NCBI GenBank assembly: GCA_944472135.2
Contig: OX235265.1
Coordinates: 46,411,459 to 46,475,458, forward strand
DNA from: Trichobilharzia regenti
Lineage: Eukaryota; Platyhelminthes; Trematoda; Strigeidida; Schistosomatidae
Reading direction: 5' to 3'
DNA: 64,000 nt
Both the position numbers and the translations under genes were made by a program. The notes beneath the pieces were generated by a model. That model did no database searches. It saw nothing but the letters and a program-made list of their open reading frames with translations, and had not been told where the DNA came from. Below, piece after piece: positions 1 to 9,111 of this stretch. The stretch's first letter is position 1. Each line of letters begins with the position of its first letter.

Positions 1-139
1 AGTGGTTAGGACTCTCGCCGACCATGCACATGGTCCGGGGTTCGAGCCCACGCCGACGCGCACTTGATATCTATGGTCGCCCTGCGAATTTTGGGCTACC
101 GATATCCACGCTGAAAATTCCATACTTGTACCACAGGTT
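1..139 (+). repeat. tRNA-derived SINE (local family S1), cut by window edge
   Basis: A tRNA-like head is visible: an A-box-like AGTGGTTAGGA at the window start and a B-box-like GGTTCGAGCCC at about 40-50. It is followed by a unique tail ending near CATACTTGTACCA. The same unit recurs at 56667-56846 (plus) and 27000-27150 (minus), which defines it as a dispersed repeat. Its 3' end abuts the DCTN4 coding exon on the other strand, so the last residues of the open frame there are SINE-derived. The head suggests RNA polymerase III transcription (inference). Confidence 0.75.
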
Positions 140-940
140 CAGATATCATAGCAACTAGTGTTGTAGAAGTACGCCGTTGAAAATCAGCTTTATTCACATT
201 CAATCCAACATTGCCTGATGGAGTTGTTTTCCCTGTCGCTGAAGTTGACGATGATGTTGATGGTGATGGGATCATGTATCTCAGTTCAGGGACATGATAA
301 ATAGCACTCAAATTGATTCGAAATTTAATAGAACTTGGATTAAAATCAGCTTTGCATAAATTATGCTCACAAACACGACAACGCATTGATCGTTTAACAA
401 CTAAACTTTTTGGTCGTGGTTCCAATTGTGATATATGCTTTGGTTGAATTTGTGGTGCTAAATGACGCTGATGAATATTGGTTATTTTATCGATATTCAA
501 TGGTCGGTTAATGTATTCATCTAGATCAAACGGTGGAATATCGGAGATAGCTTCAGAAGATGGAATTAACACCTTTTTAGCTGGACCACTTTCTCGTTGA
601 GGTGTTGTCCACGAAGATGAACAGTAACGTCGTAAGCGCGGATTTAAAACAGAATAACGTTCCAGTAAAATCATATAATTTCTCTTCCGGGCAAATTTAT
701 TCCACTCTTGATCCTCTTTCTCTTGAACGGCCAAATGACGATAACTATCGATTAATTCAGAAATCCGCTTAAAATGTGGACTTGTTTTCTCTTGCCATCC
801 ACCAGCAGCCTGTTGTTGATCTGGAATACCACTATCTCTAGTAATCCAACGACAAAAACCACAGGCTAAAAAATAGGCCTTCTGTGCTGTAGTTCTACCC
901 GGTTCATCGGGTTTAGCTTGGACCACTGCAGTAGCACGTG
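96..940 (-). CDS. DCTN4: Dynactin subunit 4 (p62), 3' part of interrupted coding exon
   Basis: Dynactin p62 sits in the pointed-end complex of dynactin, the cofactor that links cytoplasmic dynein to cargo. The translated frame contains the conserved KAYFLACGFCRW block, the KKRNY-like basic stretch and the second zinc-binding block (RCRVCEHNLCKADFNPSSIKFRINLSAIYHVPELRYM), all characteristic of DCTN4. The N-terminal zinc region lies about 5.6 kb away at 6763-6513 because an LTR retrotransposon has inserted between them. Codons run in phase across the deleted element: CTR from the upstream part, then ATAVVQAKP here. The frame formally runs to a stop at 96, but bases below about 140 are SINE, so the exon probably ends or is broken near 140-200; I could not place a splice donor. 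The C-terminal third of the protein is missing from this side. Confidence 0.88.
937..940. repeat. Target site duplication CGTG, left copy
   Basis: CGTG occurs directly before the 5' LTR and again directly after the 3' LTR (6513-6516). Four to six bp duplications are typical of Ty3/gypsy integration. Collapsing the two copies restores the DCTN4 frame. Confidence 0.85.
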
Positions 941-1421
941 TGTGGAGTACGTAACAATGTGATTGTACACTTTTTGGTTACTTGTATAAATTCGAGATAT
1001 TGTACATAATTTTTGTTTAAAACGCTTCTTGTTGAAATATACATAACTTCCGTGTACAATTGAAAAATACACTCTGCTGTTGGAGACTTCGTCTTCTCCC
1101 TGGTCACTTCTGCTTACTTGCTCCACTCACACCGTGTTGTATACTTCGGATTTATTGTAGGAGCCTACTACTCTCAACCGAAGACATTTCTACAACCGGA
1201 ACACAGCAGCTACAGCAGACGCAGTCCAAACAATTAACGTGCCCGTGGATTATATAATTAATTTGTAGCCGAGGACTTAGACTTTATATCCAAGTAATCC
1301 TTTTTGTTGCTATAACTCGTCACTGTATTTTTGGTAATATATTGTGATTTAACACTCCACTGACTTGGATTATTACTTTTATATTTGGAATGTTAGTGAA
1401 CTCTAATATTAGTCCCCTACA
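941..1421 (+). repeat. 5' LTR of CsRn1-type retrotransposon
   Basis: This 481-bp LTR begins with TG and ends with CA. Reading base by base against the 3' LTR (6032-6512), I see one difference, the fourth base (G here, T there). A TATA-like TATAAA lies at about 985. The near identity implies a very recent insertion. Confidence 0.93.
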
Positions 1422-1428
1422 AATTAAT

Positions 1429-1446
1429 TGGTGAGCCCGATAAGAA
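1429..1446 (+). promoter_or_regulatory. Primer binding site, probably tRNA-Trp
   Basis: TGGTGAGCCCGA starts seven bases after the LTR end. It matches the 12-base complement of metazoan tRNA-Trp 3' ends (TGGTGACCCCGA) except at one position. CsRn1-clade elements are known to use tRNA-Trp, which fits the Gag motif. The exact schistosome tRNA end was not available to compare. Confidence 0.6.
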
Positions 1447-1561
1447 CACGGATTATTTTGGCATATTCATATTCTTATTTTTGCTATTTTGTATATTCAT
1501 TGTGATTTTGTGTGTGGTTTATATTTGTATCCTAATTTGCACCAATAACCTCATATTTATA

Positions 1562-2448
1562 ATGTCATCACCTCAGTCCGGTACATCAAACGAGCAGACA
1601 ACTAATAGCGAGACAAATGCCACAATAAATGCCATCACTGATTTTCGTTTACCCCAATACGGTTTCGCAGAACCAAGGATTTGGTTTGCGGTAATTGAAC
1701 CGTTGCTAGAAGCACGGGGCATTAAGTCCCAAATAGCCAAATATGGTATGGTGCTGGCAGAACTCCCTCCGTCAGTATTGACAGAAATCAGCGATTTCAT
1801 CGAAGATCCTCCGACGGAACATCAATTTGATAAACTTAAAGCCCTCCTCATACAACGTACCAGTTTGTCGGATGAGAAAAGAATCCAACAATTGCTCACA
1901 GGCTGTGAACTAGGCCCACGTAAACCATCCCAGCTGCTCAGGCACATGCGCCAGTTAATCGGACATCATAAAGTAGACGAGGTAGTGCTGAAACAGATGT
2001 GGTTGCAACGTTTACCTAGAAATGTCCAGCAAATTTTAATCATCTCAGGAAAGTCGTATGACTTAGACCAACTAAGTGACATGGCAGATAGTATTATGGA
2101 TGTTTTATCCGATAACACCATAAGTCACGTAGCATCTGATAGTGCCACACCGTGTCATTCCACACCCACGGCAGACACACCGATACTCGCCGCCATTGCA
2201 GACTTAGCGGCAAGGATTGACAAGTTGGAAACTAATAGTCTGATCGACAAGTCCGGAGGCGGAGCTCACAAAGAAGGTCACCATCACGACGACGATCCTT
2301 CTCACGACAGCGTTCTTACACGTCTTCTCGGGATAGCAATATATGCTGGTATCACTGGAAGTTTGGACGTCATGCCCTGAAATGTGTAAAACCGTGCAGC
2401 TTTAGCGAAGCCAACCAGGCTCAGGGAAACGCCTCAGCCAGACAGTGA
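1562..2448 (+). CDS. Gag, with a one-base frameshift before the nucleocapsid knuckle
   Basis: The start at 1562 (MSSPQSGTSNEQ) is preferred over the upstream in-frame ATG at 1481, which precedes a hydrophobic, non-Gag-like stretch. The first 220 or so codons carry a typical Gag body (PRIWFAVIEPLLEARGI...MWLQRLPRNVQQIL). The frame then drifts into an unrelated tail ending at 2380. In the next frame, an Arg/Ser-rich linker leads into CWYHWKFGRHALKCVKPCSF (about 2344-2403), the CHCC zinc knuckle of CsRn1 Gags, and stops at 2446-2448. A single base lost between about 2235 and 2280 explains this. Gag packages the RNA and forms the particle. Confidence 0.85.
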
Positions 2449-2468
2449 TGGCGACAGCTGTTACTGGC
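2424..2468 (+). promoter_or_regulatory. Programmed -1 frameshift signal between gag and pol
   Basis: GGGAAAC at 2424-2430 is a canonical X XXY YYZ slippery heptamer and sits in the correct phase for the Gag knuckle frame (G GGA AAC). Six bases downstream, 2437-2445 (GCCAGACAG) can pair with 2458-2461 plus 2464-2468 (CTGT, a two-base bulge, CTGGC). This gives a nine-pair stem around a 12-base loop. The pol frame is exactly -1 and is open from 2406. The same heptamer is used by known retroviruses. Function here is inferred from layout only. Confidence 0.7.
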
Positions 2469-3047
2469 AAGCAAACAAGTCGCCTCTTCTATGTGAAGGA
2501 TAAAACTTCAGACACTTTATTCCTGGTAGACACGGGAGCAGAAGTTAGCGTAATCCCTCCTTCACTATCCAGGCGATCTACACGGACACCCGGAAAACTG
2601 TCTCTCCGGGCAGCTAACCACACAAGCATACAGACGTATGGAGAGCAATCCCTCATACTGGATCTAGGTTTACGTCGGCGTTTCACATGGATTTTCATAG
2701 TAGCCGACGTCAGTCACGCCATCCTCGGAGCAGATTTCTTGAGTAATTTCAACCTGTTAGTTGACGTCAACAATAAAAAACTGATTGATAACAACACCCA
2801 TCTAAAGATCCATGGAATTATCTCCAGCTATTCTGTCTATAATATCAGTATTGAAAGACCAGCAGATTGCCCTTTTTCCTCCCTACTTCACCGTTTCCCT
2901 AAAATTCTTAAGCCGTCGTACAACATCGAGGACGTCCCTCACACAGTTACTCACAAGATAGTTACTACGGGTCAACCAGTTCGTGCTCGTCCCGTAGATT
3001 ACCCCCGGACAAATTGGCAGCAGCCAAGGCAGAATTTGAACACATGA
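2430..3047 (+). CDS. Pol, aspartic protease part
   Basis: Read from the -1 frame after the slippery site. It contains [14 protein letters not shown] (the DTG catalytic motif) and later [17 protein letters not shown], the second conserved protease block of Ty3/gypsy Pol. The protease matures Gag and Pol. The frame is lost near 2991-2994: codons read RARP, then the expected [15 protein letters not shown] continues in the next frame, consistent with loss of one base. The annotated end at 3047 is the stop of the wrong frame. Confidence 0.85.
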   Translation, partial: RLSQTVMATAVTGKQTSRLFYVKDKTSDTLFLVDTGAEVSVIPPSLSRRSTRTPGKLSLRAANHTSIQTYGEQSLILDLGLRRRFTWIFIVADVSHAILGADFLSNFNLLVDVNNKKLIDNNTHLKIHGIISSYSVYNISIERPADCPFSSLLHRFPKILKPSYNIEDVPHTVTHKIVTTGQPVRARPVDYPRTNWQQPRQNLNT

Positions 3048-4204
3048 TGCAGCTCGGCATCATCAGACCCTCCAATAGTCCTTGGTCTTCGCCCTTACAC
3101 ATGGTGCCTAAAGCTGATCATGATTGGAGGCCATGTGGGGATTACCGACATTTAAACAATGCCACAGTTCCCGACCGTTATCCTATTCCTCATCTTCATG
3201 ATTTCTCCCTGACATTACACGGAAAAACCATTTTTTCTAAAGTAGACTTGGTCAGGGCCTATCACCAAATACCAGTTGCCCAAGAGGATATCGAAAAAAC
3301 GGCCATCATCACACCTTTCGGTTTGTTTGAATTTCTCCGCATGCCATTTGGCCTAAAGAACGCAGCACAATCCTTCCAACGTTTCATGGATCAGGTCACA
3401 CAAGGTTTGGACTTTGTATTTGTATATATCGATGACGTTTTAATTGCTAGCTCGTCGCCCGAAGAACATACTGATCACCTCACCATCTTATTTCAACGAT
3501 TTGAGCAATATGGAGTCGTCATTAACCCCAAAAAGTGCATATTCGGTGTCTCCTCTATACAGTTTCTGGGACACCACATAACCGCGAATGGTATTACGCC
3601 TACGGAGGAAAAGATAGAGTCCATCAAAAACTTCCCCGAACCAGATTCACTCAAGAAGGTCAGACGTTTTTTGGGGATGTTTAATTTCTATCGGCGTTTC
3701 ATTCCTTCGTGTGCCTCCATCGTCCAGCCGTTAACCGACCTCCTTAAAAATGATCCTAAAAAGTTTCAGTGGTCAGCTGAAGCACACGAATCATTTTGCA
3801 ACGCAAAAGATGCCTTATCCAGAGTCACTATGCTATCCCATATCAACCCCGAAGCGTCGCTTATTTTGTGCACAGATGCCTCCCAAGTAGCTGTAGGGGC
3901 AGTATTACAACAAAAGATGAAGGGCGAAGTCACCCCACTCGCATTCTTTTCTAAGAAGTTGGAACCGGCTCAGACACGATACAGCACTTTTGGGAGAGAA
4001 TTGCTGGCCATATATCTTGCAGTGAAGCATTTCAGTTACTTACTACAGGGCCGGCATTTCACTATTTTTACTGACCACAAGCCCCTGTGTCATGCTTTCA
4101 CTACTTCACTCGATAAACACTCCCCTAGAGAAGCCAGACAGTTGGATTATATCTCCCAATTTTCAACCGACATCAGTACATCAAAGGGGATGCGAACGTG
4201 GTAG
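2993..4204 (+). CDS. Pol, reverse transcriptase and RNase H part
   Basis: Counting from the methionine at 3014, RT shows [12 protein letters not shown] with catalytic D78, and [11 protein letters not shown] with D140 and D141 (YIDD box). RNase H shows LCTDAS (D288), GRELLA (E329) and FTDHKPL (D354). These residues for cDNA synthesis and RNA removal are intact. Sequence upstream of the methionine (RRLPPDKLA) is in the same frame, so the methionine is internal, not a start. The frame breaks again near 4165-4175, where [10 protein letters not shown] should continue into [16 protein letters not shown]. Confidence 0.9.
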   Translation, partial: RRLPPDKLAAAKAEFEHMMQLGIIRPSNSPWSSPLHMVPKADHDWRPCGDYRHLNNATVPDRYPIPHLHDFSLTLHGKTIFSKVDLVRAYHQIPVAQEDIEKTAIITPFGLFEFLRMPFGLKNAAQSFQRFMDQVTQGLDFVFVYIDDVLIASSSPEEHTDHLTILFQRFEQYGVVINPKKCIFGVSSIQFLGHHITANGITPTEEKIESIKNFPEPDSLKKVRRFLGMFNFYRRFIPSCASIVQPLTDLLKNDPKKFQWSAEAHESFCNAKDALSRVTMLSHINPEASLILCTDASQVAVGAVLQQKMKGEVTPLAFFSKKLEPAQTRYSTFGRELLAIYLAVKHFSYLLQGRHFTIFTDHKPLCHAFTTSLDKHSPREARQLDYISQFSTDISTSKGMRTW

Positions 4205-5556
4205 CCGATTCTCTTTCAAGAAGTGACATTAACCAGCTCCAAACGTCGGTAGACATCAGTCTTGATCGTATGGCTCAATTACAAAGAGATGACGTTGAAC
4301 TCCAAACCTGCCGCAGAAACTCTTCCTTACAGCTCAAAGATGTGCCTATCCCCTTATCAGATGCAACCATAGTCTGCGATGTATCTACCGGCACTAATCG
4401 TCCATTTGTCCCTCTCAGTTGCCGAAAAGCATTGTTCGAACATTTACATTCGCTTTCTCACCCTGGAGTACGCGCCACGGTCAGACTGATCAGCGAACGC
4501 TTCGTGTGGCCTAAAATGAACTCTGACATTCGGAGATGGGCACGAGAATGTATCCAATGCCAATGCTCCAAAGTACACCGCCACACTATTACAACCCCGA
4601 AGACGTTTGAATTACCCGAAAGGAGATTTCAGCATATCCATATAGATATCGTGGGACCATTGCCAACATCAAGGGGATATACACATATCCTGACAGCGAT
4701 TGATAGATTTACTCGTTGGGCTATTGCATGCCCCTTAAACGACATATCTGCTGAAAACGTTGCTTTAGTTTTTCTCGACCGTTGGGTGTCAAACTACGGT
4801 GTACCAACTACTATTACATCCGACCGCGGTCCTCAATTCCAATCGACACTCTTTCGCGAACTGACGAGACTTCTGGGAGTGAAACATATCTCCACAACAG
4901 CCTATCATCCGGCAGCGAATGGTCTAGTGGAAAGATTCCACAGACAACTGAAAAGCTCCCTGATGGCGCAGAATGATACATCTAAGTGGAGTGAATACTT
5001 ACCTTTGATTTTACTTGGTATCCGTTCTACTATCAAAGAAGATTTAGGATGTACACCGGCTCAACTTGTCTATGGCACCAACCTAACCTTGCCTGGACAG
5101 CTAGTCCCCTCAGCCGATTCCACAGACGTGAACATTGCCGACTTCACTAACCGATTAACTAGACAAATGCTTCAACTTCAACCAACAGCACCTCGACAAT
5201 CTCCCCGAAGAGATCAGATCAACAAACATCTACAAACTTGCAAATTCGTCTTCATTCGAGTCGACGCCATCAGAAAAGGATTGCAACCTCCATACGAAGG
5301 ACCCTTTCAAGTTATTAAACGTTCAGACAAACACTTTACAGTGAACAAGAATGGAAGACGAGAGACTGTTTCAATTGATCGAATCAAACCCGCATACACC
5401 GACAACGACTTCGAATCTACATCGGCAGCTGCGCAATCAAATAATCAAACATCCGATTCCCCTCCACCGGCACCAAGTCTTATCCTCCCTCCATATCACA
5501 CACGTAGTGGTCGGCAAATCAGTAAACCGGCTCGCTACGTTCATTTTGAGGACTAA
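4171..5556 (+). CDS. Pol, end of RNase H plus integrase
   Basis: It begins with [16 protein letters not shown], the RNase H end. Numbering from the methionine at 4198, integrase has an H84-x3-H88-x29-C118-x2-C121 zinc domain. The catalytic triad is D150, D209 and E245, with 35 residues between the last two, as in the D,D-35-E family. A GPY/F-type segment ([12 protein letters not shown]) follows, and the end is basic/polar ([14 protein letters not shown]) without a chromodomain. The integrase is complete, although joined to RT only through a one-base frameshift. Confidence 0.9.
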   Translation, partial: HQYIKGDANVVADSLSRSDINQLQTSVDISLDRMAQLQRDDVELQTCRRNSSLQLKDVPIPLSDATIVCDVSTGTNRPFVPLSCRKALFEHLHSLSHPGVRATVRLISERFVWPKMNSDIRRWARECIQCQCSKVHRHTITTPKTFELPERRFQHIHIDIVGPLPTSRGYTHILTAIDRFTRWAIACPLNDISAENVALVFLDRWVSNYGVPTTITSDRGPQFQSTLFRELTRLLGVKHISTTAYHPAANGLVERFHRQLKSSLMAQNDTSKWSEYLPLILLGIRSTIKEDLGCTPAQLVYGTNLTLPGQLVPSADSTDVNIADFTNRLTRQMLQLQPTAPRQSPRRDQINKHLQTCKFVFIRVDAIRKGLQPPYEGPFQVIKRSDKHFTVNKNGRRETVSIDRIKPAYTDNDFESTSAAAQSNNQTSDSPPPAPSLILPPYHTRSGRQISKPARYVHFED

Positions 5557-6031
5557 CAAAAGAAAAATAATTAAAAATTATTATTATCTTTTTCGTTTAG
5601 ACATTATCATCATGACCGTTAGTATTTCGTCGTAAACTTTGATGTTACTATCACTATTATTTATTTATATGTACCTCACCTAAAAAACAGGTATTGTCCT
5701 TTCCAAAAACTATTGATCTTTAATCCATATTTTTTTTAATGTTTCTTTCCCCTCCTTAATTACTGTGTATTTACATATTTTTCTTTATACATTAAAAATC
5801 TATGTTCATGGTTAGTGCAAATTTAAGTGACATGACTTTCTATTTCAATTTTTATTGCTGAACTCATTGTATATGCTTTCAGACTTTACATGATTCACAT
5901 ACCTTCTCGCGTTTATGCATGTTGTAATATATCCCTATTTTTATCCAAAAGTTGCTATTACTATTATTATTTACTTCATAGTTTTACTTATCATTTTCCG
6001 GTTGTCTCTCCGGACCTCTAGGGGGGAGCCG
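5557..6031 (+). other. Untranslated 3' internal part of the LTR element and polypurine tract
   Basis: This AT-rich stretch has no long frame in the element's sense and no envelope-like gene. It ends in AGGGGGGAGCCG (about 6020-6031), directly before the 3' LTR, which fits a polypurine tract that primes plus-strand DNA. Confidence 0.7.
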
Positions 6032-6512
6032 TGTTGAGTACGTAACAATGTGATTGTACACTTTTTGGTTACTTGTATAAATTCGAGATATTGTACATAA
6101 TTTTTGTTTAAAACGCTTCTTGTTGAAATATACATAACTTCCGTGTACAATTGAAAAATACACTCTGCTGTTGGAGACTTCGTCTTCTCCCTGGTCACTT
6201 CTGCTTACTTGCTCCACTCACACCGTGTTGTATACTTCGGATTTATTGTAGGAGCCTACTACTCTCAACCGAAGACATTTCTACAACCGGAACACAGCAG
6301 CTACAGCAGACGCAGTCCAAACAATTAACGTGCCCGTGGATTATATAATTAATTTGTAGCCGAGGACTTAGACTTTATATCCAAGTAATCCTTTTTGTTG
6401 CTATAACTCGTCACTGTATTTTTGGTAATATATTGTGATTTAACACTCCACTGACTTGGATTATTACTTTTATATTTGGAATGTTAGTGAACTCTAATAT
6501 TAGTCCCCTACA
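6032..6512 (+). repeat. 3' LTR of CsRn1-type retrotransposon
   Basis: 481 bp, TG...CA, same length as the 5' LTR with one visible base difference at position 4. It is followed by the second CGTG copy. Confidence 0.93.
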
Positions 6513-6516
6513 CGTG
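6513..6516. repeat. Target site duplication CGTG, right copy
   Basis: Matches 937-940. On the minus strand this is where the DCTN4 frame enters the retrotransposon. Confidence 0.85.
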
Positions 6517-6763
6517 TACATAACGTATGCCTACAGCTAGGACAATCAAAACAATTACCACAACGATGCTTTCGCATTTTTGCCTCAGCACTTGCCATAT
6601 TTTCAAGACAATTTGGACAGTAATAAGAATCCACCTCATGTGAAACACAATCAGGACATCGAAGAGTTAAACAATGTCGGCAGAAATATAACGTGCATAA
6701 TGGACTCGTTCTCTTACAAGAACACAATAATTTGCACTTATCTAAATCCAAATAAGTTGCCAT
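6513..6763 (-). CDS. DCTN4: Dynactin subunit 4 (p62), N-terminal part of interrupted exon
   Basis: The start codon at 6763 gives [16 protein letters not shown] and the cysteine-rich, RING-like zinc module of dynactin p62. Paired cysteines are seen in CRHC, CPDC, CPNC, CGNC and CPSC. The blocks [18 protein letters not shown] and [20 protein letters not shown] are diagnostic for the family, and the start position agrees with the usual DCTN4 N-terminus. After HTLCTR the frame runs into LTR sequence and stops within a few codons. In the uninterrupted gene it would continue in phase at 936. Together the two pieces encode roughly 350 residues, against about 460 for the vertebrate protein. If the insertion is fixed, full-length p62 cannot be made from this copy. 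Confidence 0.93.
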
Positions 6764-6837
6764 TGATCAGAAGGTTAAGTCAAACGACTCAAATTTCAGG
6801 ATACATTAGAAAATTGAGAATGTCGATCCGATTGTAC

Positions 6838-7075
6838 TTATACTTTATGATTTAAATATAACTGGATTTTTCCCTTGTATTGTAGATATGCTCCGTGTCG
6901 GTGCAGTGGATCATGTATCAACCGATGTAAACCGCACTTTTCAGTCCCGTGATCTTTAACTATCAGGTGTCCTAGGTATTGTAATTCTTCAGCTATAGTT
7001 AACTGACGCAGTGATACAGTTGTAACACGATGCATTGGATTAGTTAGCGTTAAAATTAGATTGAGTTTTTGACCA
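6838..7075 (-). pseudogene. Possible displaced DCTN4 later-exon fragment
   Basis: The minus strand encodes KLNLILTLTNPMHRVTTVSLRQLTIAEE, which resembles the beta-strand block that follows the second zinc region in DCTN4 (an LTLTNP...VT.V pattern). In a normal gene this exon would lie downstream, i.e. at lower coordinates than 96. Here it is just upstream of the start codon. Its right edge merges with a truncated gypsy element around 7070-7090. Rearrangement, a tandem-duplication remnant or misassembly would all explain this. The remaining residues are not recognisable. Confidence 0.4.
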
Positions 7076-7083
7076 GGCGCAGC

Positions 7084-8673
7084 GTTTGCATGTACCACAG
7101 CCGTCTACTTGGCCGGCGGTTCCACATCGAAACTGATCATAAGCCGCTACAATTTTTGAAGACAGCGAGAGACCCACGGGGGAAGTTGTCACGGTGGATG
7201 TTGCGTCTTCAGGAGTACGATTTTACGATCTCACACATTCCTGGAAGTGAGAATGTTTTGGCAGATTTGTTATCGAGACCAGAAGATGAGTCTGAGTTGC
7301 CTGAGGTCGCTTACGGAGTGCATGCAGTAGAACAAGACCCACTAAGACTTGCACGCAGGCAGAGGTTGGACGATACGCTGAATACAGTAATACAGTTGAT
7401 CACCAACGGAATAGAAGTGGATCAAACTACGGCGAGTAAGGAGCTAACCACACTCCTCAGACAGAGGGATCGACTCAGAGTGAATGCATACGGGACTCTG
7501 ACCTGGCGAGAGAACGACGGAAGCTGGCTGGCTGTCATACCTCAATCGTCGCGCCACGACATGATAGAAGAATGTCACCAGCTAGCGCATACAGGCGTGG
7601 CCAGAACGACCGACCTCCTAAGACAAAGTATGTACTGGCCAGGTATGAGAGAAGACGTAGCAAGATACGTACTTGGATATCCACGGTGCCAGCTGATGAA
7701 AGGTGACCGGTGCATACGACCACCACTTCAGTCGATTCCAGTTACGGCGATAGGTGACCTGTGGTCCGAAGATGTCATGGGTCCATTTCCTCAGACATCC
7801 AATGGTAATCAGTACCTCTTGGTGATGACGGAACACGCGACACGATGGGTAGACGCCGTAGCAATCCCAGACCAACGTGCAAGAACCGTGACAGATGCAG
7901 TAGTTAGACACATTGTTGCAGACCACGGCGTACCGAAGACAATACTGACAGACCAAGGTCCCTGTTTCGAGAGTGAAGAGTTTACTTCCCGTTTGCAACA
8001 GCTGGGCATCAAGAGGATCAGAATGACCCCATATCATCCACAAACGAATGGCCTAACGGAGAGAAACAACCGTACACTGAAGGAGTGGCTGGCCTCGAAG
8101 GGCGGTAACTGGGAAACGGAGCTTCCACTGATTTTACTGACACATCGTGCTACCACTCAGGAAACAACGAAGAAGTCACCCTTCCAACTGATGTATGGTA
8201 GAAAACCACGATTACCAATACACAACGAGACCTGACCCCGTCACCAAAAATGGAGTACGACGAAATTAAAAGCAGAGCGGAAAGAAGCAGTCAAGAATGT
8301 AATGAAGAAGCAGCGGAGTGATGTCGCGAAGTCTCAGCTGGAAAGAAAGACTCAGTGCAAAATCTTTGCAGTCGGGGACCAAGTGAAGTGTAGAGACAAA
8401 AGAAATACAGTTGGATGCGGGCCAGGTTCACGAAAACTCCTTCCAAAGTGGGAAGAACCGTACACAATTACAAAAAGACGGGGTCAAGTATATACCATCC
8501 GAAGAGGTGATAAACAGAAACGAGTTAACGCCAGTCAGCTCCAAAGATGGGTACAGTGGGACAAGCCGATCAGTAACAATCCTCAACTAGGGGATGTAGC
8601 ACCCAGAAGGTCGGAACGTTTGCGCACAAAGCTATTTGACGGGAGGATGAGTGTGGTGAGAGCAGGCTGCTAG
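7084..8673 (+). pseudogene. Pol fragment: RNase H end plus integrase, with one internal stop
   Basis: RNase H is represented by RRFHIETDHKPLQFL and PGSENVLADLLSRP. Numbering from 7069, the integrase zinc domain has H170 and H174 and C207, but the first cysteine of the CxxC pair is replaced by Y204. The triad D235, D295 and E331 keeps the 35-residue spacing. The frame meets TGA at 8233-8235 after RLPIHNET and then continues in the same frame (KQRSDVAKSQLERK...KWEEPYTITKRRGQVYTI, a GPY/F-like tail) to 8673. So there is a nonsense codon rather than a frameshift. Confidence 0.85.
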
Positions 8674-8689
8674 CCGATTGGTTGACACT

Positions 8690-8988
8690 AATCTACGTTA
8701 ATGTCTAGGTCACTAATATGGGCCGTGAGAAAATATGAACAAGGCTGATTCAACAACCAATCACAGTAAAGTTAACGTGGCAAAATATGATTCGCAGATA
8801 GAGAACTCTATTTGTCAAGGAATCCCGAAACAACCAATCAGAAGCCTGCGTTTGTCTGCAACCAATTAGATGACTGCGCTTTTCTATTTGCATAAAGCTA
8901 TAATAATGTATGTGAAATATATATAAATACGTGTTGATTTTTATAATAAAACGATCTGTTGCTTCGCCCTTGTCTTCTAATGTTACAA
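8690..8988 (+). repeat. LTR-like end of the second gypsy element
   Basis: Contains TATATAAATA near 8920 and AATAAAACGATCTGTTGC, and ends CTTCTAATGTTACA. The same end pattern (GATCTGTTGC...CTTGTCTTC...GTTACA) occurs at 21355-21396, and a weaker one near 26700-26740. The left edge is uncertain. The bases after it (9019 onward) open with an ATG followed by ASQQERISNKKP-like codons, possibly a gag start, but this is short and stops. Confidence 0.6.
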
Positions 8989-9111
8989 CAGTTGCTCTCA
9001 CTTCATACTGAAGATCAAATGGCCAGTCAGCAAGAAAGAATTAGCAACAAGAAACCCTAGCGGGGAACAAACTAACCAAGAGACAAACGCTCAACGAATT
9101 ATTATATTAAT

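Larger units (their letters stand above)
941..6512 (+). mobile_element. Full-length Ty3/gypsy LTR retrotransposon, CsRn1/Boudicca-like clade
   Basis: The 5,572-bp element has, in order: 5' LTR, primer binding site, gag (with CHCC knuckle), protease, reverse transcriptase, RNase H, integrase, an approximately 475-bp untranslated 3' part, a purine tract and the 3' LTR. The PR-RT-RH-IN order is that of Ty3/gypsy. The Gag CHCC motif (C-x2-H-x9-C-x3-C, CWYH...KCVKPC) is the signature of the CsRn1 clade, which includes Boudicca of Schistosoma mansoni. No envelope gene or chromodomain is seen. It lies antisense to the host gene DCTN4 and splits its coding exon. Three apparent one-base deletions break gag and pol, so as written it is not autonomous. 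Confidence 0.93.
7076..8988 (+). mobile_element. 5'-truncated Ty3/gypsy element, second lineage
   Basis: The fragment starts inside RNase H and runs through integrase into an LTR-like 3' end. Gag, protease and RT are missing. It is not the CsRn1-type element: the integrase is clearly different in sequence. A related 3' end lies at 21085-21396. Confidence 0.85.

Noticed and set aside
40..52. tRNA gene suggested by the A and B boxes at the window start
   Set aside because: The unit continues into a long non-tRNA tail and recurs elsewhere; it is a SINE.
866..1126. Short frames inside the LTRs (866-1126, 913-1107, 1060-1257 and their copies at 5971-6348)
   Set aside because: Repeated in both LTRs, no family features; chance frames.
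1481..1561. Upstream ATG at 1481 as Gag start
   Set aside because: Gives a hydrophobic leader unlike Gag; the Ser/Thr-rich start at 1562 fits better.
941..6512. Infectious retrovirus (envelope gene) instead of a retrotransposon
   Set aside because: No envelope-like frame between integrase and the 3' LTR.
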